This document shows positions 47,490 through 61,400 of a stretch of 64,000 bases of DNA, one piece after another. The translations under genes were made by a program, and so were the position numbers. Position 1 is the first letter of the stretch. Every line of letters starts with the position of its first letter. The notes below the pieces were generated by a model. The model saw nothing but the letters and a program-made list of their open reading frames with translations. It did no database searches and was not told the origin of the DNA. The stretch is from positions 44,664,473 through 44,728,472 of the forward strand of contig ML660201.1 in the NCBI GenBank assembly GCA_007570785.1, read 5' to 3'. Source of the DNA: Antilocapra americana (lineage: Eukaryota; Chordata; Mammalia; Artiodactyla; Antilocapridae).

Positions 47490-48800
47490 TGCTTTAAGTA
47501 GTGCTGCAGTGAACATTGGGGTGCATGGTGCATGTGTCTTTACAAATTAGCTTTTTCTGGATGTATGCCCAGGAGTGGGATTGCTGAATCTTATTTTTAC
47601 CTTCAAACTGTTCTTCACAGTGGCTGCACCAACTTACATTCCCACCAAACAGTGTAGGAGGGTTCCCTTTTCTCCACACCCTCTCCAGCATTTATTGTTT
47701 GCAGATTTGATCATGGCCATTCTGATGGTGTGAGGTCATACTTCTATGTTTGGCTGAGTAGTATTCCATTGTATATATGTAATCCTTGACAAAGGAGGCA
47801 AGAATATACAATGGAGAAAATACAGCCTCTTCAATAAGTGGTGTTGGGAAAACTGGACAGCTCCATGTAAAAGAATGAAATTAGAATACTTCCTAACACT
47901 TCTACGTAGTTTTGATTTGCATTCCCTGGTGGCCCAGATGATAAAGAATCTGCCTGCAATGCAGGAGACCTGGGTTTGATTCCTGGGTGGGGAAGATCCC
48001 CTGGAGGAGGGAAGGGCTACTCCAGTATTCTTGCCTGGAGAATTCCGTGGATAGAGGAGCCTGGTAGCTAGTCACCAAGTGGACATGACTCTGAGTGACT
48101 AACACTTTCACTTCTAATAATTAGCCATGTTGAACAAATCTTTTCATGTTGGCCATCTGTTTGTCTTCTTTAGAGAGATGTCTGTTTAGGTCTTTTGCCG
48201 GTTTTTTGATATTGAGCTCCATGAATGAGCTGCTTGTTATTGGAGATTAATCCTTTGTCTGTTGCTTTCTTTGCAAATATTTTCCCCCATTCTGAGGGTT
48301 GTCTTTTCATCTTGTTTATGGCTTTCTTTGCTGTGCAGAAGCTTTTAAGTGTAATTAGGCTGCACTCATTTTTATTTTCATTACTCTAGGAGGTGGGTCA
48401 GAAAACATCTGTGATTTAAGTCAGAGTGTTCTGCCTATGTTTATCTCTAAAGAGTTTTATAGTGTCTCACCTTACATTTAAGTCTTTAATCCAGTTTGAG
48501 TTTATGTTTGTGTATGGTGTTAGGAAGTATTCTTTTACATGGAGCTGTCCAGTTTTCCCAGCACCACTTATTGAAGAGGCTGTATTTTCTCCTTGTATAT
48601 TCTTGCCTGCTTTGTCAGACATTACATATATACAGTGGAACATTACTCAGCCATAAGAAGGAACAGATCTGAATCTTTTGTAGTGATGTGGATGGACTTT
48701 AGAGTCTGTCATAGAGAGTGAAGTAACTCAAAAAGAAAAAAACAAATGTCTATTAACACATGTATGTGGAATCTAGAAAAATGGTGCAGATGAACCTATG
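47490..48800. mobile_element. Rearranged L1 mosaic with inverted arms
   Basis: Antisense L1 text (47490-47780, for example 'cattcccaccaaacagtgta') switches to sense L1 text at about 47787. A Bov-tA follows, then antisense L1 again (48120-48617), then sense L1 (48627-48800, 'gtggaacattactcagccat'). Bases 47787-47899 and 48517-48617 are near-perfect reverse complements. Several L1 insertions or inversions have been stacked here. Confidence 0.75.
47921..48112 (+). mobile_element. Bov-tA SINE inside the L1 mosaic
   Basis: Head 'attccctggtggcccagatg', middle 'ccagtattcttgcctggaga', tail 'tgactctgagtgactaacac'. The unit is slightly shortened near its end. Confidence 0.9.
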
Positions 48801-49290
48801 TGCAGGGCAGGAGCAGAGATGCAGATGCAGAGAACAGACATGAGGACACCACAGGGGAAGGGGAGGGCAGAACAAACTGGGAGATTGGGCTTGACATGTT
48901 ATTACCATGTGTAAAACAGAGCAAGTGGGGAGCTGTTCTACAACACAAGGGGCTCAGCTCTGTGCTCTCTGATGACCTAGGGAGGCGGGATGGGCGCAGT
49001 GAGAGGGAGGTTCAGGAGGCAGGGGATACGTGTTTAGGTGTAGATGATTCACTGTGTTGTACAGCAGAAATGAACACGACGTTGCAGAGCAATCCTACCC
49101 CAATTTTCATAAAAGGACATGCTAGCGTCCATTGTTCTGGGAGGCCGTGCCGTCCTGGGTGAGGTCTGGAGCCACCACCTGGGGCCAGGATATTTTCACA
49201 CATCTCAACAATACAGACTGAATTTAAAGGGACGCATGACTTTTTGATTCAGTAGCCAATTAAAAAGAGGAACCCTGATTTAGACAAGAA

Positions 49291-49296
49291 TTTATT
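49291..49296 (-). terminator. ALAS1: ALAS1 polyadenylation signal AATAAA
   Basis: The minus strand reads AATAAA 128 bases beyond the ALAS1 stop codon, giving a 3' UTR of about 150 bases. It is the only canonical signal in the immediate tail. Confidence 0.8.
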
Positions 49297-49424
49297 TTCT
49301 GGACTACATGTTTACCATAGATTAAAATTAATATAATTTAATTCACATACAGAGACAACTGTGGAGGGACTACCTGGATACACTGTGACCTGGGGTAGGT
49401 GGAGTAACTTAGGGCACAACACAC

Positions 49425-52400
49425 TCAGGCCTGAGCAGACACCAGCTTGCTCATACCAGAGAAGTAGGATTTCTCTCTTTCGCTCATCATTTCAAAATGC
49501 AGTGGCCTCCTGCAGAAGTTGCACTCGGCTGAGGAATGTGGCTTGAGTTCCAGCCCAACTCGCTTCCATGTGGCCAGCAGATTATCTGTGAGGAGAAAGT
49601 TTCTTAAAATTAGAGGAAGTACATACCCAAGAAAAATGGAAATATATGTCCCCAATAATAACTTGTACACAAGCGTTCGCAGCAGCATTCTTTTTTATTT
49701 TTTTCATAATAGTCAAAAAGTGGAAACACAAACATCCACCAATTGATGGACAAACAAAATGTGGTATATCTGTACTGAGGAAAATTGTTTGTTAGTAAAA
49801 AGGAAGGAAATGCTGATTCAGGCTACAACGTAGATGAAATCTTGAACACACTGTGCTGTGAAATAAGCCATTGCACGATTCCATTTACATAAGATGTTAT
49901 GCATAGGTAAGTCCACAGACAAAAAGTGGATCAGGGCTGGGATGTGGCTGCTAAGTGGTATAAAGTTTCTCTTGGAGGTGATAAAAAACATTCCAGCATC
50001 AGAGTGCTGACAGTTACACAACATTACTTAAAAACCACTGAATTATGTATTTTGAAAGGTTAGAATTTGAGGTATGTGAATTCTATCTTAATAGGCTGTT
50101 ATTTACAAAATAGAGAAACCCAGGTCTGGCTTTACTTTACACCCTTCAGAGAAGTTGCTCCCACAAGGCTCCACTGTGTGGAACGGATCATTCCTTGCAG
50201 AGTAGCCCTAAAGATTAGAGGCAGGGAAACCACCGTGGGGGCGGAGGGGGCTCAGGAGGGCAACACACCTCCAAGGCAGAGGTAGCTATGAGCAGCCTGT
50301 TCAGTCTCTGCCTTAGGTGGACGCGGCGGGAAGGGACTGGGCTATACAGAACTGTGAGAATATGAAATTCTCAACAGAAGGGGTTAGGTGTGGAGTCGGT
50401 TTTCAAAGAGAGAGAAGTGCAGAGCTGAGCTCTGGAGGCTGGGGCAGGCTCAGGGCGTCAGAGGCATCTCTCCTGCAACAGCCACCACCAGGGGTCCCTG
50501 AGTCACACAGACAAGAGGCATGGATGGGAACAGGGGGCGGATCAGCAGGCTCCCTCAGTGCTTCCCATGAAATGGAGCAAGCGACTAAAAGTCTTTCACA
50601 CTTCTGTACCACCTGAGAATATTCTTAACTACTTGGAAAAAGAAGAGACAAATCTGAATGGCTTGAATTATAAATGCTGCAGATAGCTTCACGCCACTCT
50701 CCCGTGGGGCTCTGGCGGCTCCCTGGCTACTCACCCACAAAGTAGCTCATCATCTGCGGCGTGTGGTGGGGCGTGGGGGCGATGCGCAGCAGCTCCTCGC
50801 CCCGGGGCACCGTGGGGTAATTGATCGCTTGGACATAGATATTATGCCTGCTCATTAGTTCATCACAGACCTCCGTGTTTTTAGCAGCATCTGCCACCTA
50901 AGATTGATAATAACAGAAGATGAGGCTGGAACCAGACCGCAGAGACTAGCCACACGCGTATCCAAGTGGCTTGGGCTTGAGCTGCATATGCAGGCCTGGC
51001 AGAGGCAAAGTGCTGCCCCGACATCTGCAGTTTAAAAGCTTGTTCACCACAGATCAGAGAACTGAAACCATATCAGAAGTAGCTTTCACACTGATCTCCC
51101 TCCCAGGCTCCAAAGGCGGGAAGCGGGAGCTCCCGTGAGCCTATTGTGATGGCACTGGATGTGTGCACCCTGGGGATGAAGGCAGCTTTGGTGATACCAG
51201 CTCTGCTACTCAGACGAATTCAACTGTGACGCCAACAGGGCTGCCCTTTGTAGCAGGCAGAGCAAGACTTACGTCACAATGTAACGAATAAAAAGCCATA
51301 CTTCAGAGCTAGCCAAGCTCCGGCTTCCAGAGCTTCACAGACACAAGCTCTGTGTTTACCGTGTCAAGACTAGTGCGCTGGAGAAGGAACCTCTGCTCCA
51401 GCCTGCAGGCCTCAAAGGCTGCATTCTCATCATGAAGTCAGCCAAAGGCAGAAACATGGCAGATGGCCACTGGCTACAGCCCTTTGCCCCAACAGTCACC
51501 CTGCCCAGCCCAAGTTCAGGAAGGCATGAACCAGAACATCTCCTGGTCAAGTGCAGAGGCCCAGCCCCCAGCAAGTCCAGTCAGACAGGTCATTACCCGG
51601 ACAGGGATGATGTGACTGGGGCAGTGGACCACTGGCAGGCCAGCATCCATCAGCATCTGCCTCATGAGCTTCACATTGCGCTGGTGTTGGCGGCGAAGTG
51701 CCCGGCCCTCAGCGCTCCTCAGGATCCGCACAGACTCCAGCGCTCCAGCCAGTAGCATGGGTGGCAGGGAGGTGGTGAAGATGAAGCCTGCTGCATAGGA
51801 CCGGACGGTGTCGATCAGGGAACTCGTGCTGGCAATGTACCCTCCAACGCAGCCAATGGCTTTGCCTAGGAGGAGACAGGTTCATTTATTACAGTGACTG
51901 CCCTAAGTGTGCACAGCCAGGCGCTGCAGAGCCTTGGAACACTTACTCTTCTCTCTCTCCTTTGTTTGTCCTAAGACTCAAAGCAAGGGACAGCAGCCCA
52001 CTTCCCAAAGGGAGAAAGCTGAGAATGTTATGAAAGGGTCTTGCCCAAAGTCAAATGGCCAAGCTGGTGTCTGACCAGGATCAAAGCGCAGGTCTCCAGG
52101 CCAGGTCTGGCACCAGCAACTGGTCTCAGGGTGCCTAACACCAAGTGCCACCTCCCCTCCGTCCTCCCTGCCCACCCCGGTCGGCTGCATCCCCTGCGCT
52201 CTCCACTGCGCCTGCTCCGGACAGGTCCAGCTAGGTGCTCACTGTGAGTGTTACCTTTGAGGCCAGAACGTCAGCTGGCTAAAGACACTAACTTGTTTTG
52301 GCAGGACTGGTATTAATTTCTACTTAAGTAAGCACAGAACTCCAACACGGAGTGTTTGCTGGATAAACATGAAAACTCAAACCCTGTTATGGTTGATTTG

Positions 52401-55400
52401 GCTTCATTTTTCAGTTCTTCTTGAGTTCGCTTATGTAACCACTATCTCAGGTTTCAAGATTAAGGACTCCAGAAGAGTCCTCCTCAATCTTAAACATTAT
52501 GTTCTGTAATTAACATTCTTGCTTCAACCCCACACATGGCTGGACTGGTATAAGCTGTCACAATGGAAAATTTTTCTCTGCAACCCTTTTCATCTCTCAG
52601 GGACTGGACCATACCTTCAAAGGGCCCACATCATGAGAGCTCTTTACAAGAAAAGGGCAGCTGGAATCAGGACACTTGAACAAGAGTTCTCCTCCTGGCA
52701 GGGCTCTGCCCCAAGAGCCCCAGGCTCTCCTGGTCTGCACGACATTCTCATGCCCCTTGACAGGGCTGTAGGACACACTTTTTTGCTTGCCATTCCTTTA
52801 CCAAGTGCAGGCTGTAAAGTGGCATTTTAGCCAGCCACTGCATGTGTCTCCAACTGCTTTACTAACTTCTGAAATTCTCAAATTTGTATAGATGACATTT
52901 TTATTTCATAGACAAAGAGAAGGCCTATAGTAATTGTCTGTATACTGTTCACTTATACTCTTCAAAGTGAGGTGGGGTCTACTGTCACCTCCGTTATACT
53001 GATGAGGAAACAGGCACAGAGAAGCTAACCACCAATCCAAGGCCACACCGATAGTGAGTTACAAAGGCAAGACTTACACCCAGCAGGCAGAGTGGCTATG
53101 GAGTCTGGAGTTGCTTCAAGAGATGCTGCCTCTCAACTAGGGGGAGCAGAGGATATACAAAGACATTGGGTGAACTGGACTCTTTCCACGTCCTAGGGAC
53201 AGAGCTCAGCACTTCACAACACAGCAGCTGAACCTGTAGCTCCAGGAGGACAGCACTAAAATTCTTCCTTTTTATTTCTTTTTAATATAAGGGAACAATC
53301 TGATGCACAGAGAGTAAAAGCTATTGCCACAGTGTATACCTAGAGCCACAACTATGTCTGGAATGAGCTCAGAGGGCAACAAATGGTACTTCTGTCATGT
53401 TAGGCTATGAGATTTACTTTGATTCCATGGGCCAGGCCTCCATGACTCAAGGGGTTCTGCTAAGCTATGCCACTCATTGAGAAAATAAAAACTTGCTCAA
53501 AAAAGTGATCCAGGCTTTAGATGCTCTCAGGCCATCTCCCCACCTGATGCACTAGATCAGCAGTCCTTGGTTTTGCTGTTGTGTCGCTAAGTTTTGTCTG
53601 ACTCTTTTGCAGCCCCGTAGACTAGTCCCCCAGGCTCCTCTGTCCATGGGATTTCCTAGGCAAGAATGCTGGAGTGGGTTGCCATTTCCTCCTCTAGGGG
53701 ATCTTTCTGACCTATGGAACTCTCATCTCCTGCATTGGCAGGTGGATTCTTTACCACTGAGTCAGAACTTAATTTTAGTATGGATTACAGACGGTACAGA
53801 GTACACATACCAAGTGTTCCAGAAATGATGTCCATTTTTGGCATAACTCCATCCCGATCGCCAATCCCTCCACCTTGTGGCCCGTAGAGCCCCACTGCAT
53901 GGACCTCATCCACAAAGGTGATTGCTCCAAACTCGTGGGCCACGTCACACAGCTCTTCCAGTGGGCACACTGCCCCTGAGGAGAGACCACAGACCATGCT
54001 GAAGCACTTGCTGTGTCACAGATTTCTGTTTTGGTAAGGGTTAGAACACAATAACTTACCTTCTAAGATATTTTTAATATTGGGGAAAGCAATGAACTTT
54101 CCCTAGTTTCTGGACTGTTTTGAGATTTGGAGCTTAGTAAAAGCCAAAGTAGAATATCTACAATCACCCAAATCTATACAGTGCCCCCCAACTACAAAAT
54201 CCTGGCAGAAAGTGAAAAGAAAAGAAACTACAAAAATAATGTCACGCTTTTAAGTTCAGGTCTTGTTTTCATTAAAAGTTTTCAGGCTGGCCTCTAGATA
54301 GACTTACCATCCATTGAGTGGACAGTTTCAAAGGCGACAATCTTGGGGACGGCAGGGTCGGACCTCTGCAGCAGTTCTCGGAGGTGGCTGACATCGTTGT
54401 GGCGGAAGATGTACTTTGGCACTCCGCTGTTCCGAATCCCTTGGATCATGGAGGCATGGTTCCCAGCGTCAGAGTAAATCTCACAGCCTAACAAGACAAA
54501 AATGCACTTTATTGCTATCTGTACCAAAGCCAAATTATTTTCTCAATAGTCAAGGACAACAGACTTTGCCCTGAAAATGCTACTTTGCCCTGTAGGAAAA
54601 AGACCCTGCATGCCTGTTTCTTTCTGGCAAAATTAACTAACTAGTACTTCTCCTCTGAGAAGGCCCATGGATATAAAATAATCCAGTGGCACGAAATTAA
54701 TCTGCTTTTAAATCTGGCTGCCTCACTCCAAACTCAATCAGAAGATAACTACACATGACTAAGAGAATTCTCCAAAAGATTTTCTTGGAATACAAAGCAC
54801 ACTGATAGCAATTAGTGTTAAGGACAAGCCCTGCAAGTCTGATCCTTCATTGTTATCATGCTCTACTGGAACTCAGAATGTACGGTTAATACTTCATGCT
54901 CAATGCAAGAACAAATGCTCCCAGTCCTGGCATATCTCAAGTGGTTTTGGTCAGTTGTCTTTTTTGTCATCTTCCTGTTGTTACTAAGAAACCCAGACAA
55001 TTCTAATGCACCCACAGCAGGCTTCCTACCTGGCATCATCTTAGCCAGAGTGAAGAGGGTTGAGTCATTGGCCACAAAACACGAGGAGAACAAGAGAGCA
55101 GCATCTTTTCCATGCAGGTCAGCCAGCTCCCGCTCCAGGTCCACGTGGAATTTACTAGTTCCAGAAATATTTCTAGTGCCCCCTGCTCCAGTACCATGCT
55201 GTTTCAAAGTGTCTCTTAAAAAAAAAAAAAAAAAAGCAGACAGAAAATAAATCTCATGGTTCTGAATACTACAAGAACAGTTCCTCCCTCTAGGATCCAG
55301 GAGACTGAAACTGATGTTGATGTAGCACTTCTTTCCCTTTGTATGTGGGGCCAGAGGTTTCAACCACTTCCTGTCTAGACTGGGTGGGAGAAAGTCTCAA

Positions 55401-58400
55401 CCCCAGGATGATGCCACCTCTGGGGGGAACAAGAGCAAGTGTCCACTTAACCAGTCTTACTTAGTTGAATTTAGTTAATTTACGAAGGTTTCTTTTCTCT
55501 GACAAACATCTCTTTCTCCAATAACATGACCTCAGGCTGTAAAGGGACATCTTGAATGATTGTCAGTTATACCCTCTGTGAACCAGTCCCATAATCTTAG
55601 GCTGTCTCTATTACTAAACCTCAGACTGGGCTCTCTCTGGCAAGCCTCTGTGGGGAATTTGGCCAGCCACTCTCTCAGGTGTCCCTAACCGTGGCACACC
55701 TCCTGAAGGACATGAATGATGGGCTCTACCAGCCCTTTTAATGTCTTTAACAAGCAGCTTTTCCCCCCACTGCTGCTCAATTTGTATTTCTCCATCCACA
55801 CCTACAAGGCAAGGCACCTATGTGCAAGACTCTTTGGTGTAAGAGGGGTCCTTACTTATGGAGAAGTAGGAAGTGAGCAGACATGTAGTCAATGAGCCCA
55901 TAAACTTGAACCCTTGCACAAAGAGGGGCTCCATCAACTACTTACACGTTAGAGTTTCTCTAAAATTAACTTCTCTAAAAATTTAGCCTTTAAAATTTTC
56001 CCCCATAAAAGATCCAATCCCTATAAATTATCAGTGTCTTGATAAGTCATGCCAGTGGTATCTGAGAGCTACTTACATGACAGCTCCACACACTCGTGGG
56101 TGGCGACTCATTCCTAGGTAGTCATTGCTACACCAGACAGACACCTGCTTTTTGCTGATGAGAGAGTCCGAATAGTCATCTGCCATGGGGAAGGACTGCG
56201 CCTTCCGGTTCACAGTTTTGAAAACTCGATAGCTATGGTCATTTTTTTTCTCATCAATTTTCTTCTCAAAGAAACGATCATATTGAAAAGTGCAAACAGC
56301 TAAAAACCGAACAAAAGATGGTACAATCTGATGGTTAAAAAGCACATCTAGGCTTTGGTGGAAGACCTGGTTTCCCACCCCAGCTCAGTCACTTGGCAGT
56401 AGCGGGGTTCTGGACAAATGAAGGAAGTACTCATCTGGGCAAGTTTTTTGACACCCTCATCTTAAGACTGTATATGTCTCAAAGGACACTGTATGTGCCA
56501 AGCATTTAACATAACCCCTGCCCTGGTAGCTCAGTTGGTAAAGAATCCTCCTGTAATGTAGGAGACCCTGGTTCAATTTGTAGGTCGGGAAGATCCCCTG
56601 GAGAAGGGAAAGGCTACCAACTCCAGTATTCTGGCCTGGAGAATTCCATGGACTGTATACTCCACAGGGTTGCAAAGAATTGGACATGACTGAGCAATTT
56701 TCACTGCACTTTCCATGAGCAGACAGTAGGTGCTAAGAGAAAGGAGGCAGGCTCTCAATAGGACTGGCCATTTACTATAGACAAGAGCACCAACCTGCAT
56801 CAAGCAAGGGGCATGGTTTTCTTTTTTTTTAATTAATTTGGCTGCACTGGGTCTTATTAATAATTGTGGCATGCAGAATCTATTAGTTGTGGTATGAGGG
56901 ATCTCTAATTGCAGCGTGTGGGATCTAGTTACCTGACCAGGAAGGCACTCCCTGCCTTGGGAGTGCTGATTCTTAGCCATTGGACCACCAGGCAAGTCCC
57001 AGGGACATGGTTTTTAATCCTCAACTCACCATGCAATTACATGTTTAATCTGGTGTATGTTTAAGTTATAAACTGTCTTGCACTGGACAAATATCAAGGA
57101 GACTCACATTTTGGCAAGTTATCTTGAAGAAGGTGGGATACTCTTTCTGGTCGTTGCTTTCGCATGATATCCTGAAAGTTCTTCAGGAGTCCATTCAGCT
57201 CCCCTCCTTCAGTCTTCAGGTTAATCACACTGGGATTCACTGAGGTTTGGGCAACCTCTGTAATACAAGTAACAAGAGACACAGGGGATCAGTGTTCTAT
57301 TCTGAGTCCACAATACCTTCCAGACATATTGTCAAAAATGGCTTACTGCCTAGTTCATAAAAATAGCCCATCATAACCAAAGTGAGATGTAACTGAATAT
57401 ATGAAGCCTCTTTTCTTTAGTTACTGTTTGGTTTTGTTTTCAGAGCTACCAGCCAGCTGTGAGGAACATTAAAGTCTGAAGCTTTTTTTTTCCCCCCTGG
57501 CTGGTTAGCATGCCTTCCCCACTGCACCCGCCAGCCCTAAATCAGACAATTTTCTTTATAGAAAACAATTCCAGCCATTTGATCATTTCTGCTGGCGAGG
57601 TTTCTTGGGGACCTTGTGTGTTCCATGGATACAACCACAAATGGAATTAAGGCTACTACATAGCTACCACCACTAAGACAGCTTGGAAGTCCTCTCAGAC
57701 CAGCATTAACTGCAGTGACACTGTCTTTTCCCTTTTATCCCATCAGATGATGAGAAGGAAACACAGGGCAACCAGTAACAGTTCATGCCTGTGGGGTATT
57801 TTCAGAAATTACAGAGTTCCTGTAAAAGCTGGTCACACCCTATACAACACACAGAGAAAAGAAACTCCCACATTTTACCACACAGTCCCCTCTCTGGATG
57901 ACCCTTCTCCTCAGCCCTAAAAGAGGAAGATGCTAACACAAATACTCCCCTAGTAATAGCTCAGACCAATCTGAGGGTCCGAAGGAGCTGAAGGACCTCT
58001 TCACTCTCGTGAGGGTCCCTGCCAGGTTTACCTTCCCTCACGGCATGCATCTCCTGCACATCTTCCTGAAGCGCCAGGCTGGCTTTGCAGAAGACACTGC
58101 TGCCACCCTGGCTCATCTCGGCTGCCAGGAAAGGGCACTTGCTCCCAGTGCCCTGGTTCGAGGCAAGGGAAGGGTGTCCAGACGGAAGCGGCGCGCCATC
58201 TGCAGTCTGCGGGGATCCATCGGGAGCCTGCTGCACCTCGGCTTTGGTGGGTTTGTCCTCTGAGGGGGCAAACGGAAAAGCTGAAGCATCGGATCTGGCC
58301 GCTCGGGACACAGAGGCCCACTTGTTTTTCTCTTGTTGCCTCGAAGACACACTTTATACTTCCTCTACCTCAGGATCCAAACACCAGTTCAACTGGGTTC

Positions 58401-61400
58401 TGCAGATTCAACTGTTTTCTCATCTGTTCACTGGAAACAGTGCTCCTGAAGAGTTAGCGGGCACAGTCCACCTACTGCTCACACCCACAGTACCTCTCAC
58501 TTAACAATCCCCAAAGTAGTACTTTCTAGTTCTAGACAGACCAGCATTCTTGAGTTGATTATTTTCAGTAAATCTGTCCCAAGTACACTCAGCATATTTC
58601 ATGAGAGGACACACTCTTTAAGGTAACTGGAAGTGGTCATACAACTTTTTCTCTGCTAATATTTTCTAAACCAAAAACATTGGTTTAGATTCTTGACCAA
58701 AGGAAGCTTGCTGTTGCTTAACATATAAACTATCAGTTTTCTCTGAATGGCTCAAAGAAGTTTATGACTTAACATAGTTGGCTGGGAATTAATTTCCTAG
58801 ACTTCCCTCTCCCCTTGAGCAAATGTGTTCATCTTCCTTCTGGAAGTCTTGCTTCATCATTCTGGGATACTCCTGTGAGTCATAGGCCAGGCTCTCCTAT
58901 AACTTGGGTAAGATGTCTCCATACAGTAATACAGTTTTTATTAAAATCTTCTAAAAGGAAAGTAAAAAAAAAAAAAAACAAAAAACCCCCAAATGGGGCT
59001 TTCCTGGCAGTCCAGTGGTTAGGACTCTGCATTTCCATTACAGGAGGACACAGGTCCAATCCCTGATCAGGGAACTACGATCTTGTATGCCATGTGGCAT
59101 GGCCAAAAAAATTGCTTTCAAGTTCATTTCATTCACTATAAAAGTCATTAAATACATATTCATTGTAGGAAGTCTAGAAAAACAAAGTTCTATCATTCAA
59201 AGCATAACAATTAAAAAAATAAAAATACCCATTTCAGGACTTCCCTGGTGGTCCAGTGGCTAAGACTCCACAATCCCACTACCGGAGGCACAGATTCAGT
59301 CCCTGGTTGGGGAAGTTGCACATACTGTGCGGTGTGGTAAAGCAAACAAAAACACCAGAAAACTGACAGCCCCCCGCCGTAACCTCTGCAGACAACTTGG
59401 CATATTAACTATCTTTTCCCCTTTGATGCAGGTTTAGAAAAAGTTTTACTTATTCTGTATGTTGTTGAAGTGAAAGTCGCTCAGTCACGTCGGACTCTTT
59501 GTGATTCCATGGACTGCATTCTGGCCAGAATACTGAAGTGGGTAGCTGGTCCCTTCTCCAGGGGATCTTTCCAACCCAGGAATCAAACTCAGATCTCCGC
59601 ATTGCAGGCAGATTCTTTACCAGCTGAGCCACCTATATGCTTGTTTTAATATGCCCTTTTCATTATAAAGGTCTACATAGGCTAGTAAATATTTTGTGAG
59701 TATCATCTGGGATGGTTACATGATAGCCAGCTGTGAGGAACATTCAAGTCTGAAGCTTTTTTTTTTCCCCCTGGCTGGTTAGCATGCCTTCCCCACTGCG
59801 CCCACCAGCCCTAAATCAGACAATTTTTTGCTTGGACAAGTGGACAAGTCACATTTTACTCAACCAGGAATACAAGAGGAATCTATTGCTAGGACAGAGG
59901 TAAAACAGGGTTTTGATTGTTCAGTAAAAAAAAAAGCTGTAACTAATTCCTAAACAATGGTAAGGAGGAAAAAAATCCTACAAAGGAGTAAATCCTTTTT
60001 ACTAGAAGAAAACAACATTCTTTTCTTATAAGTTCACACCCAAAGAACATACCTAACAAGCCTGTAGGCTAAATTATTCCCCAGAATTAAATGGAATATG
60101 AAAAGTTAGATTCTTTCCTGGAAAAGACAGACCAAAACTAAATCTCTGATATCTTTATTAAACACAAAATTTAAAAATTAATATACAAATTAAAGATATA
60201 TGTGTTAAAAAAATTACTACTTTAACAAATTCTGTATGATTCCACTTAAGTGACATTTCTAGAGTAAAAGCCAGAGAGAGAAAGTTTGATCATGTCTGCC
60301 AGGGCCTGGGGGATGAAAATGAGGGGGGTATTAGGACTGAGTTGTCACAGAGTTTCAGTCCAGGACAATGAAAAGAGTTCTGGACGTTGGATGGTGGTGA
60401 TGGCTGTGGAGTAATATGAGTATACTTAATACTACTGTATACTTAAAAGTGGTTGTGATGGAAAGTTTTATATTATATGCACTTTGCCACAGTAAAAAAA
60501 AAAAAAAATGTAAAAAAGAGAATAAGGACAGTATGCTTGCATTTAGTTGGAGCTCTGTTACTAGTTCCGGCCAACAGATGTTATGTGTTGCTCCCTGGCT
60601 AAAATACCCAAGAGCTGGTGGGGATCAGTGAGTATCTGATGATATTAGGAAACTGTATCATCTTTTAGATGTGATAATGGTACTGTGATGGTGGTTTTAG
60701 AACTCATATCTTTTAAAAGTACAGTACTGATAATTACAGAGGAAATTTCTGGAACCAGTTTCAAAATAGTACAGTGGGAGTAGACACAGTAAATGGGGAC
60801 ACAAGTGAAACAAAATTGGCCCTCATTGATTATTGTTGTTCAAAATTGAAATTTACTGTTATGAAAAGTTTTTAAAAGATGAGCTGGTTTGAGACCTTCT
60901 CACTTCCCCCTCATGCAATAGTGACCCCAAAGCCATCTATTTCAGAGGTAAAGCTGTAGGACACCAAAGCGTGGAACCTCAGGTCACTGCTTAGAAGAGA
61001 ACGGCCCTGATGACCCAAAGTGTGAACAAGATGACCTATCTTGTGTGAACAAGACAGAAATCTTTTGTGTGTTAAGCCCCTGAGATTAAGGGGTTGCTAG
61101 ATAACCTCAGTGTACCCCAGCGTGACTGAGAAGCGCACAGGCCTAGTTGACTTTCTGGGCTTCCCTGGTGGCTCAGATGGTATAGAATCTGCCTGCAGAA
61201 GGAAATGGCAAGCCACTCCAGTACTCTTTGCCTGGAGAATCCCATGGACAGAGGAACATGACAGACCATAGCTCATGGGGTCGCAAAGAGTCGGACCCAA
61301 CTGAGCAACTAACAGTTGACTTTGAAGATGATTTAGTCTGGAATAGCCCACATAGTCTGGAGCCAGACAAAAAAATAAAGTATAAGATAAGTGACTGCCT

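Larger units (their letters stand above)
40360..49270. other. Gene-free interval between convergent TLR9 and ALAS1
   Basis: About 8.9 kb without a recognisable gene. The first 2.3 kb (40.36-42.6) is unique sequence with a short (GT)n near 41094-41107. From 42.6 to 48.8 kb it is dominated by LTR-like pieces, SINEs, a hAT remnant and rearranged L1, listed individually. About 44.4-45.0 and 46.5-47.45 kb hold sequence I do not recognise. Confidence 0.65.
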
